Source: Xylophilus sp. GW821-FHT01B05 (GTDB taxonomy: Bacteria > Pseudomonadota > Gammaproteobacteria > Burkholderiales > Burkholderiaceae_C). From it: a stretch of DNA of 64,000 bases. This document shows positions 29,442-43,457 of the stretch, piece after piece. The notes beneath the pieces were generated by a model. The model had not been told where the DNA came from and made no database searches. It saw nothing but the letters and a program-made list of their open reading frames with translations. Location: the NCBI GenBank assembly GCA_038961845.1, contig CP152408.1:4650001-4714000 (forward strand). The letters run 5' to 3'. The translations under genes were made by a program, and so were the position numbers. How positions within the stretch are numbered: the first letter of the stretch is position 1; the number at the start of each line of letters is the position of its first letter.

Positions 29442-30280
29442 AGCCGCTTCCTTCCGGCCACCGGGCCAAAATCCTCTGCGACTTCAGGCGCCGGGTACTG
29501 AAAGCGCACCGGGCCGTCGGCCTCGGCGTGGATGAACTGGTGCACCACCGGATCGGTGCTGGCGCGAATGACTTCGGGTGAGCCCTCTGCGGCAATGCGC
29601 CCGGCCGCCAGCACGATGACGTGGTCGGCAATGGCCAGCGTCTCGTCCACATCGTGCGAGACCACGACGCTGGTCAGGGCCATGGCGTCGTTCAGTTGTC
29701 GGATCAGCCGGGCGGCGATGCCGAGCGAAATCGGGTCGAGGCCGGCGAAGGGCTCGTCATAGAGCACCAGCTCGGGGTCGAGCACGATGGCCCGGGCCAG
29801 CGCCACGCGGCGCGCCATGCCGCCGGAGATCTCGCTCGGCCGCAGGTCGCGCGCGCCGCGCAGCCCGACCGCGTCGAGCTTCATCAGCACGATGTCGCGG
29901 ATCAGATCCTCGCTCAGGTCGGTGTGCTCGCGCAGCGGGAAGGCGACGTTGCCGAACACGTCCAGATCGGTGAACAGCGCGCCAAACTGGAACAGCATGC
30001 CCATGCGCCGGCGCGCGGCGTAGAGCGCGGGCGCGTCGAACTTGCCCACATCCTGGCCATCGAACAGCACCTCACCGCGCTGCGCGCGGACCTGGCCGCC
30101 GATCAGGCGCAGCACGGTGGTCTTGCCGCCGCCCGAGGCGCCCATCAGTGCCGTGACCTTGCCACGCGGGATATCGAGCGACACCCCGTCCAGGATCACG
30201 CGCTCGCCGTAGCCGAACGTGGTGTCACGCAGGCTGACCAGCGGCGGAGGGAGGGAGGAGTCGGGCTTGGGGATTTCCAT
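29438..30280 (-). CDS. mlaF: MlaF, phospholipid ABC transporter ATP-binding protein
   Basis: 280 residues. Walker A GASGGGKTT, Q-loop MLFQFGALFTDL, signature EISGGMARRVALARAI, Walker B LVLYDEPFAGLDPI and the H-loop VVSHDVDE. The ATG at 30280 is the first gene of the mla operon; the region 30281-30432 upstream contains a possible -10 TATGAT (minus strand, 30317-30312) but no clear -35. Confidence 0.95.
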   Translation of the reverse strand: MEIPKPDSSLPPPLVSLRDTTFGYGERVILDGVSLDIPRGKVTALMGASGGGKTTVLRLIGGQVRAQRGEVLFDGQDVGKFDAPALYAARRRMGMLFQFGALFTDLDVFGNVAFPLREHTDLSEDLIRDIVLMKLDAVGLRGARDLRPSEISGGMARRVALARAIVLDPELVLYDEPFAGLDPISLGIAARLIRQLNDAMALTSVVVSHDVDETLAIADHVIVLAAGRIAAEGSPEVIRASTDPVVHQFIHAEADGPVRFQYPAPEVAEDFGPVAGRKRL

Positions 30281-30432
30281 AGGACGAGGGCCGAGCGTAC
30301 GGCAGCGCGGCATCATAGAGGATGCTGCAACAGTAACCTTCACGAGTGAATGTATAGCAAAACGCCAGCCCGCGTCGCGGCACCCAGGCGGCATGCGCGC
30401 GCAAGGGTGGCCTCTCTTGTGGAAATTTTAAC

Positions 30433-30493
30433 AAAATAGGCCTCTAGCCCTTATGGAGCCTGGGCTTATAGCTATACATTCAATAGCAAATGA
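30433..30493. repeat. R1 repeat, copy C
   Basis: Best-preserved copy: TAGGCCTCTAGCCCTT (30437-30452), then GGGCTTATAGCTATA and CAATAGCAAATG. It lies between the gltD terminator and the mlaF leader. A partial trace (ATGTATAGCAAAACG) also occurs nearer mlaF at about 30348-30362. Confidence 0.85.
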
Positions 30494-30518
30494 AAACGGC
30501 GCCCAGCGGGCGCCGTTT
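30494..30518 (-). terminator. Intrinsic terminator of gltBD
   Basis: Perfect 11-bp stem, AAACGGCGCCC (30494-30504) pairing with GGGCGCCGTTT (30508-30518), with a 3-base loop. On the minus strand the stem ends in a short T-run. It is 22 bases beyond the gltD stop codon and adjoins R1 copy C. Confidence 0.85.
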
Positions 30519-30540
30519 CAGCAAGCGAAGCCGCCAGCGG

Positions 30541-32019
<1,479 letters not shown>

Positions 32020-32057
32020 GACCGTATGTCCTTCTAATCGTGGTGGTGGGCCGCGCC

Positions 32058-36812
<4,755 letters not shown>

Positions 36813-36857
36813 GGCGTGCTCCTGTCGTCTGTGTCGCTATCAATCGCGGGGAGAGCG

Positions 36858-36886
36858 AGCATAAGACACAGCAACATCGGTGCCAA
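36858..36886 (-). promoter_or_regulatory. Probable sigma-70 promoter of gltBD
   Basis: On the minus strand TTGGCA (36886-36881) and TATGCT (36863-36858) are separated by exactly 17 bases. The predicted transcript start is about 40 bases before the gltB ATG. RAYT-associated repeat motifs lie immediately upstream. Confidence 0.65.
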
Positions 36887-36892
36887 GGACTT

Positions 36893-36955
36893 TAATTGGG
36901 GTCAGATTCCTATTAAATGTTGAATAAATTAATCGGAATTAAAATGGGGACACAT
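36893..36955. repeat. RAYT-associated repeat segment
   Basis: AT-rich stretch bounded by AATTGGGGTCAGATT at the gltB side and AAATGGGGACACATC at the RAYT side. GGGGTCAGA and GGGGACACA motifs are common next to REP-associated transposase genes in proteobacteria (recalled, not searched). Between them is an AATTAATCGGAATT near-palindrome. The only such pair is on the 3' side of the RAYT-like gene. Confidence 0.6.
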
Positions 36956-36993
36956 CAAAAATAAGAGCATAAAGCCGGCGACCATCCTGGGAT

Positions 36994-37704
36994 TCAGGCA
37001 CTTTTCTCTTGAAAGTCCGGTGCCGCCGCGGGCCGGCCAGGCCGCGCCTTGTGCAAACGGCGCGGCGTGAGTTTTTGCAGCGATGCCACAAATTCGGCGC
37101 TGCCCAGCGCCCACTCTCCGTGCGAGGCCTCTTCCAACTGACGCTGGCTGGCGGCGTCCAGGCCGGTGCGCACCAGTTCGGCGTAGGCCGCCTCGCGCGC
37201 AAACGGGGTGTTGCCCAGCTCCCAATAGGCTGCGGGCGGCGCCAGCAGGCGGTCCGGCCGCTGGCCGGCATAGTGGCGGTGGCTGCTCCAGGCGTAATCC
37301 TGCGGCTGCGGGGCCAGGCCCCGCTGCACCGGCAGGTTGTCCAGCGCCACCATGGCGGGCAGCAGCCAGCGGCCGGCCTCCAGCAGGTGCGAGCGGTAGC
37401 GGCCCTCCCACAAGGTGCCGCGCCGGCCATGGCGGTCGTTGAAGGCCCGCACATAGCGCCGGCCCACGCCCTGCATCCACAAGGGAAAGCCGCCCTCCTC
37501 CTGCGGCGTGGCCAGCAGGCGCAACTGGTCGGGCAGCAGCAGGTAGGCATGCAGCAGCACGCCTTGGGCGGCGGCATGCTCGCCCAGCAGGGCCAGCAAT
37601 TCCTCGGCGTCCTCGTCATCACGCACGATGGCCTGGCCGCCGTTGCCGCGCAGCATCAGGTGGTGCGGGTGGCCAGGAAGGGCCAGACGGGGCAGGCGGG
37701 CCAT
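36994..37704 (-). CDS. IS200/REP-associated (RAYT) transposase-like protein with degenerate catalytic site
   Basis: 236 residues. The N-terminus MARLPRLALPGHPHHLMLRGN, the GRRYVRAFNDRHGR block, TLWEGRYRS and YAWSSHRHYAG are typical of the Y1_Tnp REP-associated family. The usual HUH motif (NHVHLL) reads DQLRLL at 59-64, so both histidines appear replaced, and the usual tyrosine of the (R)Y(I/V)xLNPVRAG block aligns with Met118 (AMVALDN). The frame is intact, arguing against simple decay. It begins 5 bases after the methyltransferase stop, so it is probably co-transcribed. It may be a domesticated nucleic-acid-binding protein. Confidence 0.85.
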   Translation of the reverse strand: MARLPRLALPGHPHHLMLRGNGGQAIVRDDEDAEELLALLGEHAAAQGVLLHAYLLLPDQLRLLATPQEEGGFPLWMQGVGRRYVRAFNDRHGRRGTLWEGRYRSHLLEAGRWLLPAMVALDNLPVQRGLAPQPQDYAWSSHRHYAGQRPDRLLAPPAAYWELGNTPFAREAAYAELVRTGLDAASQRQLEEASHGEWALGSAEFVASLQKLTPRRLHKARPGRPAAAPDFQEKSA

Positions 37705-37709
37705 GGCCG

Positions 37710-38588
37710 CTAAGCAGTGGGCAGGCGCGGAAAGCGTGCCGGCTGCAGCGATGCCAGGCCGAACTCTTCCAGGATGGCCCGCATGCGCTCGGCCGCGCTG
37801 CGCTTGGGGCCGCCGCCACGGCGGGCGATGATGAGTTCGTTCTTCATGCTGTGCTCCCAGCCGACCAGCTCGGTCACCGTGACCTGGTAGCCGCAGGCTT
37901 CCAGGTAGAGGCAGCGCAGCACGTTGGTGATCTGGCTGCCCAGCTCGCGCGTGTGCAGCGGGTGGCGCCAGAGTTCGGCCAGGGGCGTGCGCGCCAGGGC
38001 CAGGGCCTTGTTCTGGCGCAGACAGGCGGCGGCTTCGGCCTGGCAGCAGGGCACCAGCACCATGCAGCGCGCGTTCTTGGCCAGGCCGAATTCGATGGCG
38101 TCGTCGGTGGCGGTGTCGCAGGCGTGCAGCGCGGTGACGACATCGATGCGCTCGGGCAGCGCGGCGTCGGTGGTGGCCTCGGCCACGGACAGCGGCAGGA
38201 AGGACATGCGCGCAAAGCCCAGTTGCGCGGCCAGGGCGCGTGATTTCTCGACCAGCTCGGCGCGCGTCTCTATGCCGTAGATATGGCCCGAGCCCAGCGC
38301 GCGGAAGAACAAGTCGTAGACGATAAAGCCCAGGTAGGACTTGCCCGCGCCGTGGTCGGCCAGGGTGGCGCCGGCACCGCCTTCGGGCAGCTCTTTCAGC
38401 AGGGTTTCGATGAACTGGTACAGGTGGTAGACCTGCTTGAGCTTGCGCCGCGAATCCTGGTTGAGCCGGCCGTCGCGGGTCAGGATGTGCAGTTCCTTGA
38501 GCAGCTCGACCGACTGGCCGGGGCGCAGCTCGTCCGCCAGCGGGTTGGCTGCGGCGGCCGTAGCGGCGTGCGAAGGCTTCTTTTTCAT
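37710..38588 (-). CDS. SAM-dependent methyltransferase of unknown substrate (Methyltransf_32-like)
   Basis: 292 residues. An N-terminal helical part (LLKELHILTRDGRLNQDSRRKLKQ) is followed by a Rossmann domain: motif I is LADHGAGKSYLGFIVYD, then IYGIETRAELVEKS, DVVTALHACDTATDDAI and LVPCCQAEAAACL. The HACD and PCCQ motifs resemble proteins annotated as tRNA or small-molecule methyltransferases, but no substrate can be assigned. The ATG overlaps the DUF1415 stop (ATGA) and the RAYT-like gene follows, forming a three-gene unit. Confidence 0.75.
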   Translation of the reverse strand: MKKKPSHAATAAAANPLADELRPGQSVELLKELHILTRDGRLNQDSRRKLKQVYHLYQFIETLLKELPEGGAGATLADHGAGKSYLGFIVYDLFFRALGSGHIYGIETRAELVEKSRALAAQLGFARMSFLPLSVAEATTDAALPERIDVVTALHACDTATDDAIEFGLAKNARCMVLVPCCQAEAAACLRQNKALALARTPLAELWRHPLHTRELGSQITNVLRCLYLEACGYQVTVTELVGWEHSMKNELIIARRGGGPKRSAAERMRAILEEFGLASLQPARFPRLPTA

Positions 38589-39175
38589 GCGCCCTCCCCC
38601 GCTGCATGGCGCGCACCGGCGCCGGGCCCCACGTCCAGCGCCTGCCAGCCGGCAAAGCCCAACTGCTCCAGCGTGTCGATGTTGTGGCCGAAGATAGCCT
38701 CGGCATCAGGGAAGGCCTCGACCGCGCGGTCTATGCTGGCCTCGCGCAGCAGGTGCAGCGTGGGCCAGGGGGCGCGGTTGCTGCAGTTGCCGACGTCGTC
38801 GGCCTCGGTGCCGGCAAACTGGTATTGCGGGTGGAAGCTGGCAAGCTGCAACACGCCGTCGAAGCCGCGGCGCGCCAGCAGGCGCTCGGCACGGCCCAGG
38901 AAATCATTGAAATCCAGAAAATCTTCCAGACAGCCAGTTGCTATCAAAAGTGTAGTATCACGCCGGCTAGGGTCCTGGGCTTGAAGGCTTTTTGCCTCAA
39001 ATTCCAGGGCCTCCAGCAGATCGCCGGGCTCGGCCGAATCGCAGACCGCGTAGTGCACCTGGCCGCGCACGTGTACGGCCTTGGCGAAGGGGCAGAGGTT
39101 CAGGCCGATGACCGCGCTTTCAAGCCAGGCTTGGGTGTCGGCAATGGCGTTGGAATCGGGGGGAATGGCGGGCAC
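38585..39175 (-). CDS. DUF1415 family protein
   Basis: About 196 residues. Family marks: WLESAVIGLNLCPFAKAVH, DTTLLIATGCLEDFLDFNDFL, LASFHPQYQFAGTEADDVGNC with NRAPWPTLHLLREAS, and a C-terminal helix. Function is unknown; the conserved Cys and His residues suggest metal or cofactor binding. No ATG fits; GTG at 39175 is the best start, without a clear ribosome binding site. Codons 58-79 are unusually AT-rich (ATA, ACA, CTT, TTG) and resemble an R1 repeat while keeping the family consensus. Confidence 0.8.
   Translation of the reverse strand: MPAIPPDSNAIADTQAWLESAVIGLNLCPFAKAVHVRGQVHYAVCDSAEPGDLLEALEFEAKSLQAQDPSRRDTTLLIATGCLEDFLDFNDFLGRAERLLARRGFDGVLQLASFHPQYQFAGTEADDVGNCSNRAPWPTLHLLREASIDRAVEAFPDAEAIFGHNIDTLEQLGFAGWQALDVGPGAGARHAAGEGA
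38938..39004. repeat. R1-like repeat, copy H, inside the DUF1415 gene
   Basis: On the coding strand TTTGAGGC, AAGCCTTCAAGCCCAG, CCCTAGCCGG and ACACTTTTGATAGCAACTG follow the order of R1 motifs (compare CTCTAGCCC and CATTCAATAGCAAATG in copy C). The segment is in frame and markedly AT-richer than its surroundings. Similarity is partial, so insertion, gene conversion and chance remain open. Confidence 0.45.
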
Positions 39176-39204
39176 GGTGCGCAGTGATGGGACGGCGGGC
39201 GATT

Positions 39205-40410
39205 TTACCGGCGGGGCCGCGCTGCCAGCATCGCCCCCACGACGGCGCAGATGCCAGTCACCACCCAGGTCCACTGCCAGCCGCCCGCCATGCTGGCCAC
39301 CCAGGCCACCAGCGGCGGCAGCGCGAACTGGCCAAAGGCAGAGCACTGCTGCATCCAGCCGACGGTGGTGGCCACCGTGTCTTCGCCCGGCGCCACACGC
39401 ACCGCCTGCGAAAACAAGGTGCCCGGCACCATGCCGCCACACAGCGAGAACGCCAGCACCGCCGCGTAGCGCAGCGCGGGCAGGCCTTCGGTGGCGGGCA
39501 CAAAGAACAGGAAGGCGCCTACGGCCATGGCCGCATAGCCGGCCCACAGCAACCGCCGCGGCGCCACGCCGCGCTGCAGCCATTGCCCGGCGGCAATGTT
39601 GCCGATCATGTTGACCGCCGCCACCAGGGCGCTGAGCCCGCCCGCCGCGAGTGGCCGCACGCCGGCCTGGGCATAGAGCGCGGGCAGGAAACCCACCACC
39701 GCCAGCCAGGGCCCGGAGTAGCTCGCAAAACCCAGGGCCACGCGCCACGGCCCGGCCGCGCCCAAGGTACGCCGCAGCCGCCCGGACCACTGCGGCCAGG
39801 ACGCCACCAGCCGCCGGAACACCGGCGACCTGGCCACGGGCACGGCCAGCACATCCGCCGGCACCGCGCGCCACACCCACAGCGCCATCAGCGCCGTGCC
39901 GGCCGCCAGCAGCAGCCACCAGGCGCGCCAGCCCACGGCCTCCATCCACCACGGCCCGACCAACAACGCCAGCGCCGTGGCAAAAGGCATGTAGGTGCCC
40001 CAAAAACCCAGCATGGCCGGCAAGCGCGAAGGCGCCACCAGCCGACGCAGCAGGCTGGGCCCGGGCAATGAGGCCAGCATGAAGCCGCAGCCCTCGGCCA
40101 CGCGCAGCGCCAGCAAGGCGCTGGCCGAGGTCGCCAGCGCGCCCGCCGCACTGGCCAGCGTGAGCAGCACCAGGCCGCACAGCAGGCTGCGCCGCAGCCC
40201 GACGCCATCGGCAACCAGCCCGAACAATATGCCCAGCGCCATGCCCGCGAACTGCACGGTGGACAAGAGAAAACCCGCCTGCACCAGGCTGATGCCAAGC
40301 GCCTGCTGCAGCGCCGGGATGGCCGGCGGCAGCTTGGCGACATGCAGGGCGGCCGAGATGCCGGCCAGGATCACCAGCGCTGGCGCGAAGCGCGCGGCGC
40401 GGGCCGTCAC
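39205..40410 (-). CDS. Major facilitator superfamily transporter (CynX/NimT-like)
   Basis: 401 residues, about twelve membrane helices. The loop between helices 2 and 3 reads GLVADGVGLRRSLL, close to the MFS G-x-x-x-D-x-x-G-R-R signature, and the second half has a related loop (AGQWLQRGVAPRRLL). It starts with GTG at 40410 overlapping the dgt stop (GTGA), hence translationally coupled. The substrate is unknown. Confidence 0.85.
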   Translation of the reverse strand: MTARAARFAPALVILAGISAALHVAKLPPAIPALQQALGISLVQAGFLLSTVQFAGMALGILFGLVADGVGLRRSLLCGLVLLTLASAAGALATSASALLALRVAEGCGFMLASLPGPSLLRRLVAPSRLPAMLGFWGTYMPFATALALLVGPWWMEAVGWRAWWLLLAAGTALMALWVWRAVPADVLAVPVARSPVFRRLVASWPQWSGRLRRTLGAAGPWRVALGFASYSGPWLAVVGFLPALYAQAGVRPLAAGGLSALVAAVNMIGNIAAGQWLQRGVAPRRLLWAGYAAMAVGAFLFFVPATEGLPALRYAAVLAFSLCGGMVPGTLFSQAVRVAPGEDTVATTVGWMQQCSAFGQFALPPLVAWVASMAGGWQWTWVVTGICAVVGAMLAARPRR

Positions 40411-41618
40411 GGGAAGATCTGGCGGCCGGTGAGCCGCTCGTGCTCACGCACCGCGAAGCGGTCGGTCATGCCGGAGACGTAGTCGGCCACCACACGCTCG
40501 GGCTTGGCGTCTGCGTCAGCCTGCGCGCAGGCCAGGGCCCGCGCGCCAAAGCCGCCGCGCATTTCCTCGGGCGCGGCGCAGTAGGCGGCGAACAGGTCGC
40601 GCACCACCTGGCGCGCATGGCCGGTGGTGGCCATGACCTGCGGATGCCGGTAGAGGTTCTGGAACAAAAAGCGCTTGAGCACGCCCGACTCCTGCCGCAT
40701 GGCGTCGCCAAAGCGCACCAGCGGGCCAGCCTGGCGCGCGGCATCGGCGCTGGCGGGCGCGGCGGCTTCCAACGCGGCGCCGGTGGCGGCGATCACGTCG
40801 TAGACCTGGGCGCTGAGCATGCGGCGGATGGCCTCGTTCAGCAGCCGGCGCGGCCCACGGCCCTGGGCCAGGTGCGGGTGCTCGGCCAGCGCCTCGCGCC
40901 GGTAGCGGTCGAACAGGGGCACGGCCTCCATCTGCTCCAGCGTGATCAGGCCGGAGCGCACACCGTCGTCGATGTCGTGCGCGTTGTAGGCGATCTCGTC
41001 GGCCAGGTTGCACAGTTGCGCCTCCAGGCTGGGCGCCGTGCGGTCGATGAAGCGCCGGGCCACGCCGTCGGGCTCGCCCGCCTCCAACCGCTCGGCATTG
41101 GCGCGCGAGCAGTGCTTGAGGATGCCGGCGCGGGTCTCGAAGCTCAGGTTCAGGCCGTCGTAGTGCGGGTAGCGCTCTTCCAGCACATCGACCACGCGCA
41201 GGCTCTGCAGGTTGTGCTCGAAGCCGCCGTGCCCGGCCATGCAGGCGTCCAGCTCGTCCTGGCCGGCATGGCCGAAGGGCGTGTGGCCCAGATCATGCGC
41301 CAGCGCAATCGCCTCGACCAGGTCCTCGTTGAGCCGCAGCGAACGCGCGATGGATCGGCCCAATTGCGCCACCTCCAGCGAATGCGTGAGCCGCGTGCGA
41401 AACAGATCGCCTTCGTGGTTCAGAAACACCTGGGTCTTGTAGACCAGCCGCCGGAACGCGGTGGAGTGCACGATGCGGTCGCGGTCGCGCTGGTACTCGG
41501 TGCGCGTGGGCGCCGGCGGCTCGGGAAAGCGGCGGCCCCGGCTCTGCGCCGGGTCACAGGCATACGGCGCCAGAAATTTAGAAGAAAAGTGGCTGATATC
41601 CAGGGTGGGCGCCGGCAT
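40407..41618 (-). CDS. dgt: Deoxyguanosinetriphosphate triphosphohydrolase-like protein
   Basis: 403 residues. HD-domain dNTPase: His79 (TRLTHSLEV), His108-Asp109 (LAHDLGHTPFGHAGQ), a later Asp in LCNLADEIAYNAHDIDDG, and KHCSRAN. It hydrolyses dGTP or other dNTPs to nucleoside and tripolyphosphate. The ATG at 41618 lies in a short R1 half-element that also contains the aroB stop codon 20 bases upstream. The MFS gene overlaps its end. Confidence 0.93.
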   Translation of the reverse strand: MPAPTLDISHFSSKFLAPYACDPAQSRGRRFPEPPAPTRTEYQRDRDRIVHSTAFRRLVYKTQVFLNHEGDLFRTRLTHSLEVAQLGRSIARSLRLNEDLVEAIALAHDLGHTPFGHAGQDELDACMAGHGGFEHNLQSLRVVDVLEERYPHYDGLNLSFETRAGILKHCSRANAERLEAGEPDGVARRFIDRTAPSLEAQLCNLADEIAYNAHDIDDGVRSGLITLEQMEAVPLFDRYRREALAEHPHLAQGRGPRRLLNEAIRRMLSAQVYDVIAATGAALEAAAPASADAARQAGPLVRFGDAMRQESGVLKRFLFQNLYRHPQVMATTGHARQVVRDLFAAYCAAPEEMRGGFGARALACAQADADAKPERVVADYVSGMTDRFAVREHERLTGRQIFP

Positions 41619-41640
41619 ATAGCTATCAACTTAGTAGCTA
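41616..41640. repeat. R1 half-element, copy G, at the aroB-dgt junction
   Basis: On the minus strand TAGCTA and TAGCTAT flank CTAAGTTGA, the same TAGCTAT core as the other R1 copies but without the CTAGAGGC half. The first TAG is the aroB stop codon and the last bases (ATATG) supply the dgt start. Confidence 0.6.
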
Positions 41641-42777
41641 GCTGCAGGCCGCAATCACTTCGCGCACCAGAGCATCTGGCGCGGCGCGCATGGTCGCCCG
41701 GCCGGGGCCGTCGATCAGCACGAAGCGGATCTCACCGCCCTCGGCCTTCTTGTCCACACGCATCAGTTGCAGCCAACGGCCAGCGTTGTCGGCAGCGTCC
41801 AACTGCGGCGCTTTCACCGGCAGGCCGGCACGGGCGATCACGGCGGTGAGGCGCGCCACAAAAGCCGCATCCACCAAACCCAGGCGCTGCGACAGCGTGG
41901 CCGCCATCACCATGCCGCAGCCCACGCCCTCGCCATGCAGCCAGGCGCCATAGCCCAGGCCGGATTCGATCGCGTGGCCAAAGGTGTGGCCGAAGTTCAG
42001 GATGGCGCGCAGGCCGCCTTCGCGCTCGTCCTCGCCCACCACCGCGGCCTTGATCTCGCAGCTGCGCTGCACCGCATGGGCCAGGGCCTTTGCATCGCCG
42101 GCGCGCAAGGCGTCGACATTTGCCTCGATCCAGTCGAGGAAGGCCATGTCGGCAATCGGACCGTACTTGATGATCTCGGCCAGGCCGGCGCTGACCTCGC
42201 GCGGCGGCAGGGTCTGGATGGTGTCCAGATCGCACACCACCAACTGCGGCTGGTAGAAGGCGCCCACCATGTTCTTGCCCAGCGGGTGGTTGATGGCGGT
42301 CTTGCCGCCCACCGAGGAGTCGACCTGGGCCAGCAGCGTGGTCGGCACCTGCACAAAGGGCACGCCGCGCATGTAGCAGGCCGCAGCAAAGCCGGTCATG
42401 TCGCCCACCACGCCGCCGCCCAGCGCGAACAGCACGGTCTTGCGGTCGCAGCCCTTTTCCAGCAAGGCGTCGAAGATGAGGTTGAGCGTGGGCCAGTCCT
42501 TGTGCGCCTCGCCGTCGGGCAGCACCACGGTGTGCAACTGCGGATAGTGCGGCGCCAGCGCGGCGCGCAGGGCGGCCTCGTACAAAGGCGCCACCGTGCT
42601 GTTGGTGACGATCAGCGCCGTGGCGGCGCGCGGCAGTTGCGCGTAGGTGCCGGCGTCGGCCAGCAGGCCTTGGCCGATGCGGATCGCGTAGCTGCGATCG
42701 CCGAGCGCGATCTGCACCGTGGCACTCTGGCCGGGCAAGGAAGAAGGAATCAGGGAGGCAGGGCTGGCAGAAGACAT
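41638..42777 (-). CDS. aroB: 3-dehydroquinate synthase
   Basis: 379 residues. NAD-binding [19 protein letters not shown], zinc and active-site segments [23 protein letters not shown], and the metal ligands in [11 protein letters not shown] and [11 protein letters not shown]. It converts DAHP to 3-dehydroquinate in the shikimate pathway. It follows aroK with a 128-base gap (42778-42905) in which I see no promoter or terminator. The stop codon lies in an R1 half-element. Confidence 0.97.
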   Translation of the reverse strand: MSSASPASLIPSSLPGQSATVQIALGDRSYAIRIGQGLLADAGTYAQLPRAATALIVTNSTVAPLYEAALRAALAPHYPQLHTVVLPDGEAHKDWPTLNLIFDALLEKGCDRKTVLFALGGGVVGDMTGFAAACYMRGVPFVQVPTTLLAQVDSSVGGKTAINHPLGKNMVGAFYQPQLVVCDLDTIQTLPPREVSAGLAEIIKYGPIADMAFLDWIEANVDALRAGDAKALAHAVQRSCEIKAAVVGEDEREGGLRAILNFGHTFGHAIESGLGYGAWLHGEGVGCGMVMAATLSQRLGLVDAAFVARLTAVIARAGLPVKAPQLDAADNAGRWLQLMRVDKKAEGGEIRFVLIDGPGRATMRAAPDALVREVIAACS

Positions 42778-42905
42778 CGGAATGGGATCAGGCAGTGGGG
42801 CAAACGGCCGTCCCGCTCAGGCATGGCCCCCGCCGCAGCAAGGCCCATGTGAGCCGATGGCCCTTGGAGGAAGAAGCCCTGGAGTGTAGAGCGTGCAGCG
42901 CCCGC

Positions 42906-43457
42906 TCAGGCCTCGGGCTTGTCGCCAGCCGGTGGCTGCCCGACCTCATAGCCCGAGAGTTCCAGCTGCATGACGATGGACGCCAGCAGCGCATTCACCG
43001 ACGGCCGCCCGGTGTCGAGCGTGAAGTGGGCCACCTCCTGGTAGAGCTGGTCACGTGCCTGGAACAGTTCGCGCAATCGCGCCATCTGGTCATCGACCTG
43101 CAGCAAGGGGCGATTGCGGTCGTGCCGCAAACGCCGGTACAGGTCCTCAGGGGATGAACGCAGGTACACCACCTGCCCCGCCTGGCGCAGGCAGGCCCGG
43201 TTCTCGGGCCGCAGCACGGCACCGCCGCCGGTAGCCAGCACGCCGCGATGCTCACGCACCAACTGCTGCAGTACCGCCGCCTCGATATCCCGAAACGCCG
43301 ACTCGCCCTCGCGCTCGAAGAACTCGCGAATGCTGCCGCCGATCTGCTCCTCGATCACATGGTCCGAGTCCGCAAACGGCACTTGCAAGCGCCGCGCGAG
43401 CTGGCGGCCCACCGTTGATTTTCCAGACCCGGGAAGGCCAACCAAGCAAATGATCAA
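42906..43457 (-). CDS. aroK: Shikimate kinase
   Basis: 183 residues. P-loop G7-LPGSGKST-15, shikimate-binding DSDHVIEEQ and GGGAVLR, and the lid RNRPLLQ. It phosphorylates shikimate with ATP. The ATG at 43457 overlaps the stop of the Ig-like lipoprotein gene (ATGA). In related genomes aroK directly follows pilQ; here the lipoprotein gene is interposed. Confidence 0.96.
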   Translation of the reverse strand: MIICLVGLPGSGKSTVGRQLARRLQVPFADSDHVIEEQIGGSIREFFEREGESAFRDIEAAVLQQLVREHRGVLATGGGAVLRPENRACLRQAGQVVYLRSSPEDLYRRLRHDRNRPLLQVDDQMARLRELFQARDQLYQEVAHFTLDTGRPSVNALLASIVMQLELSGYEVGQPPAGDKPEA

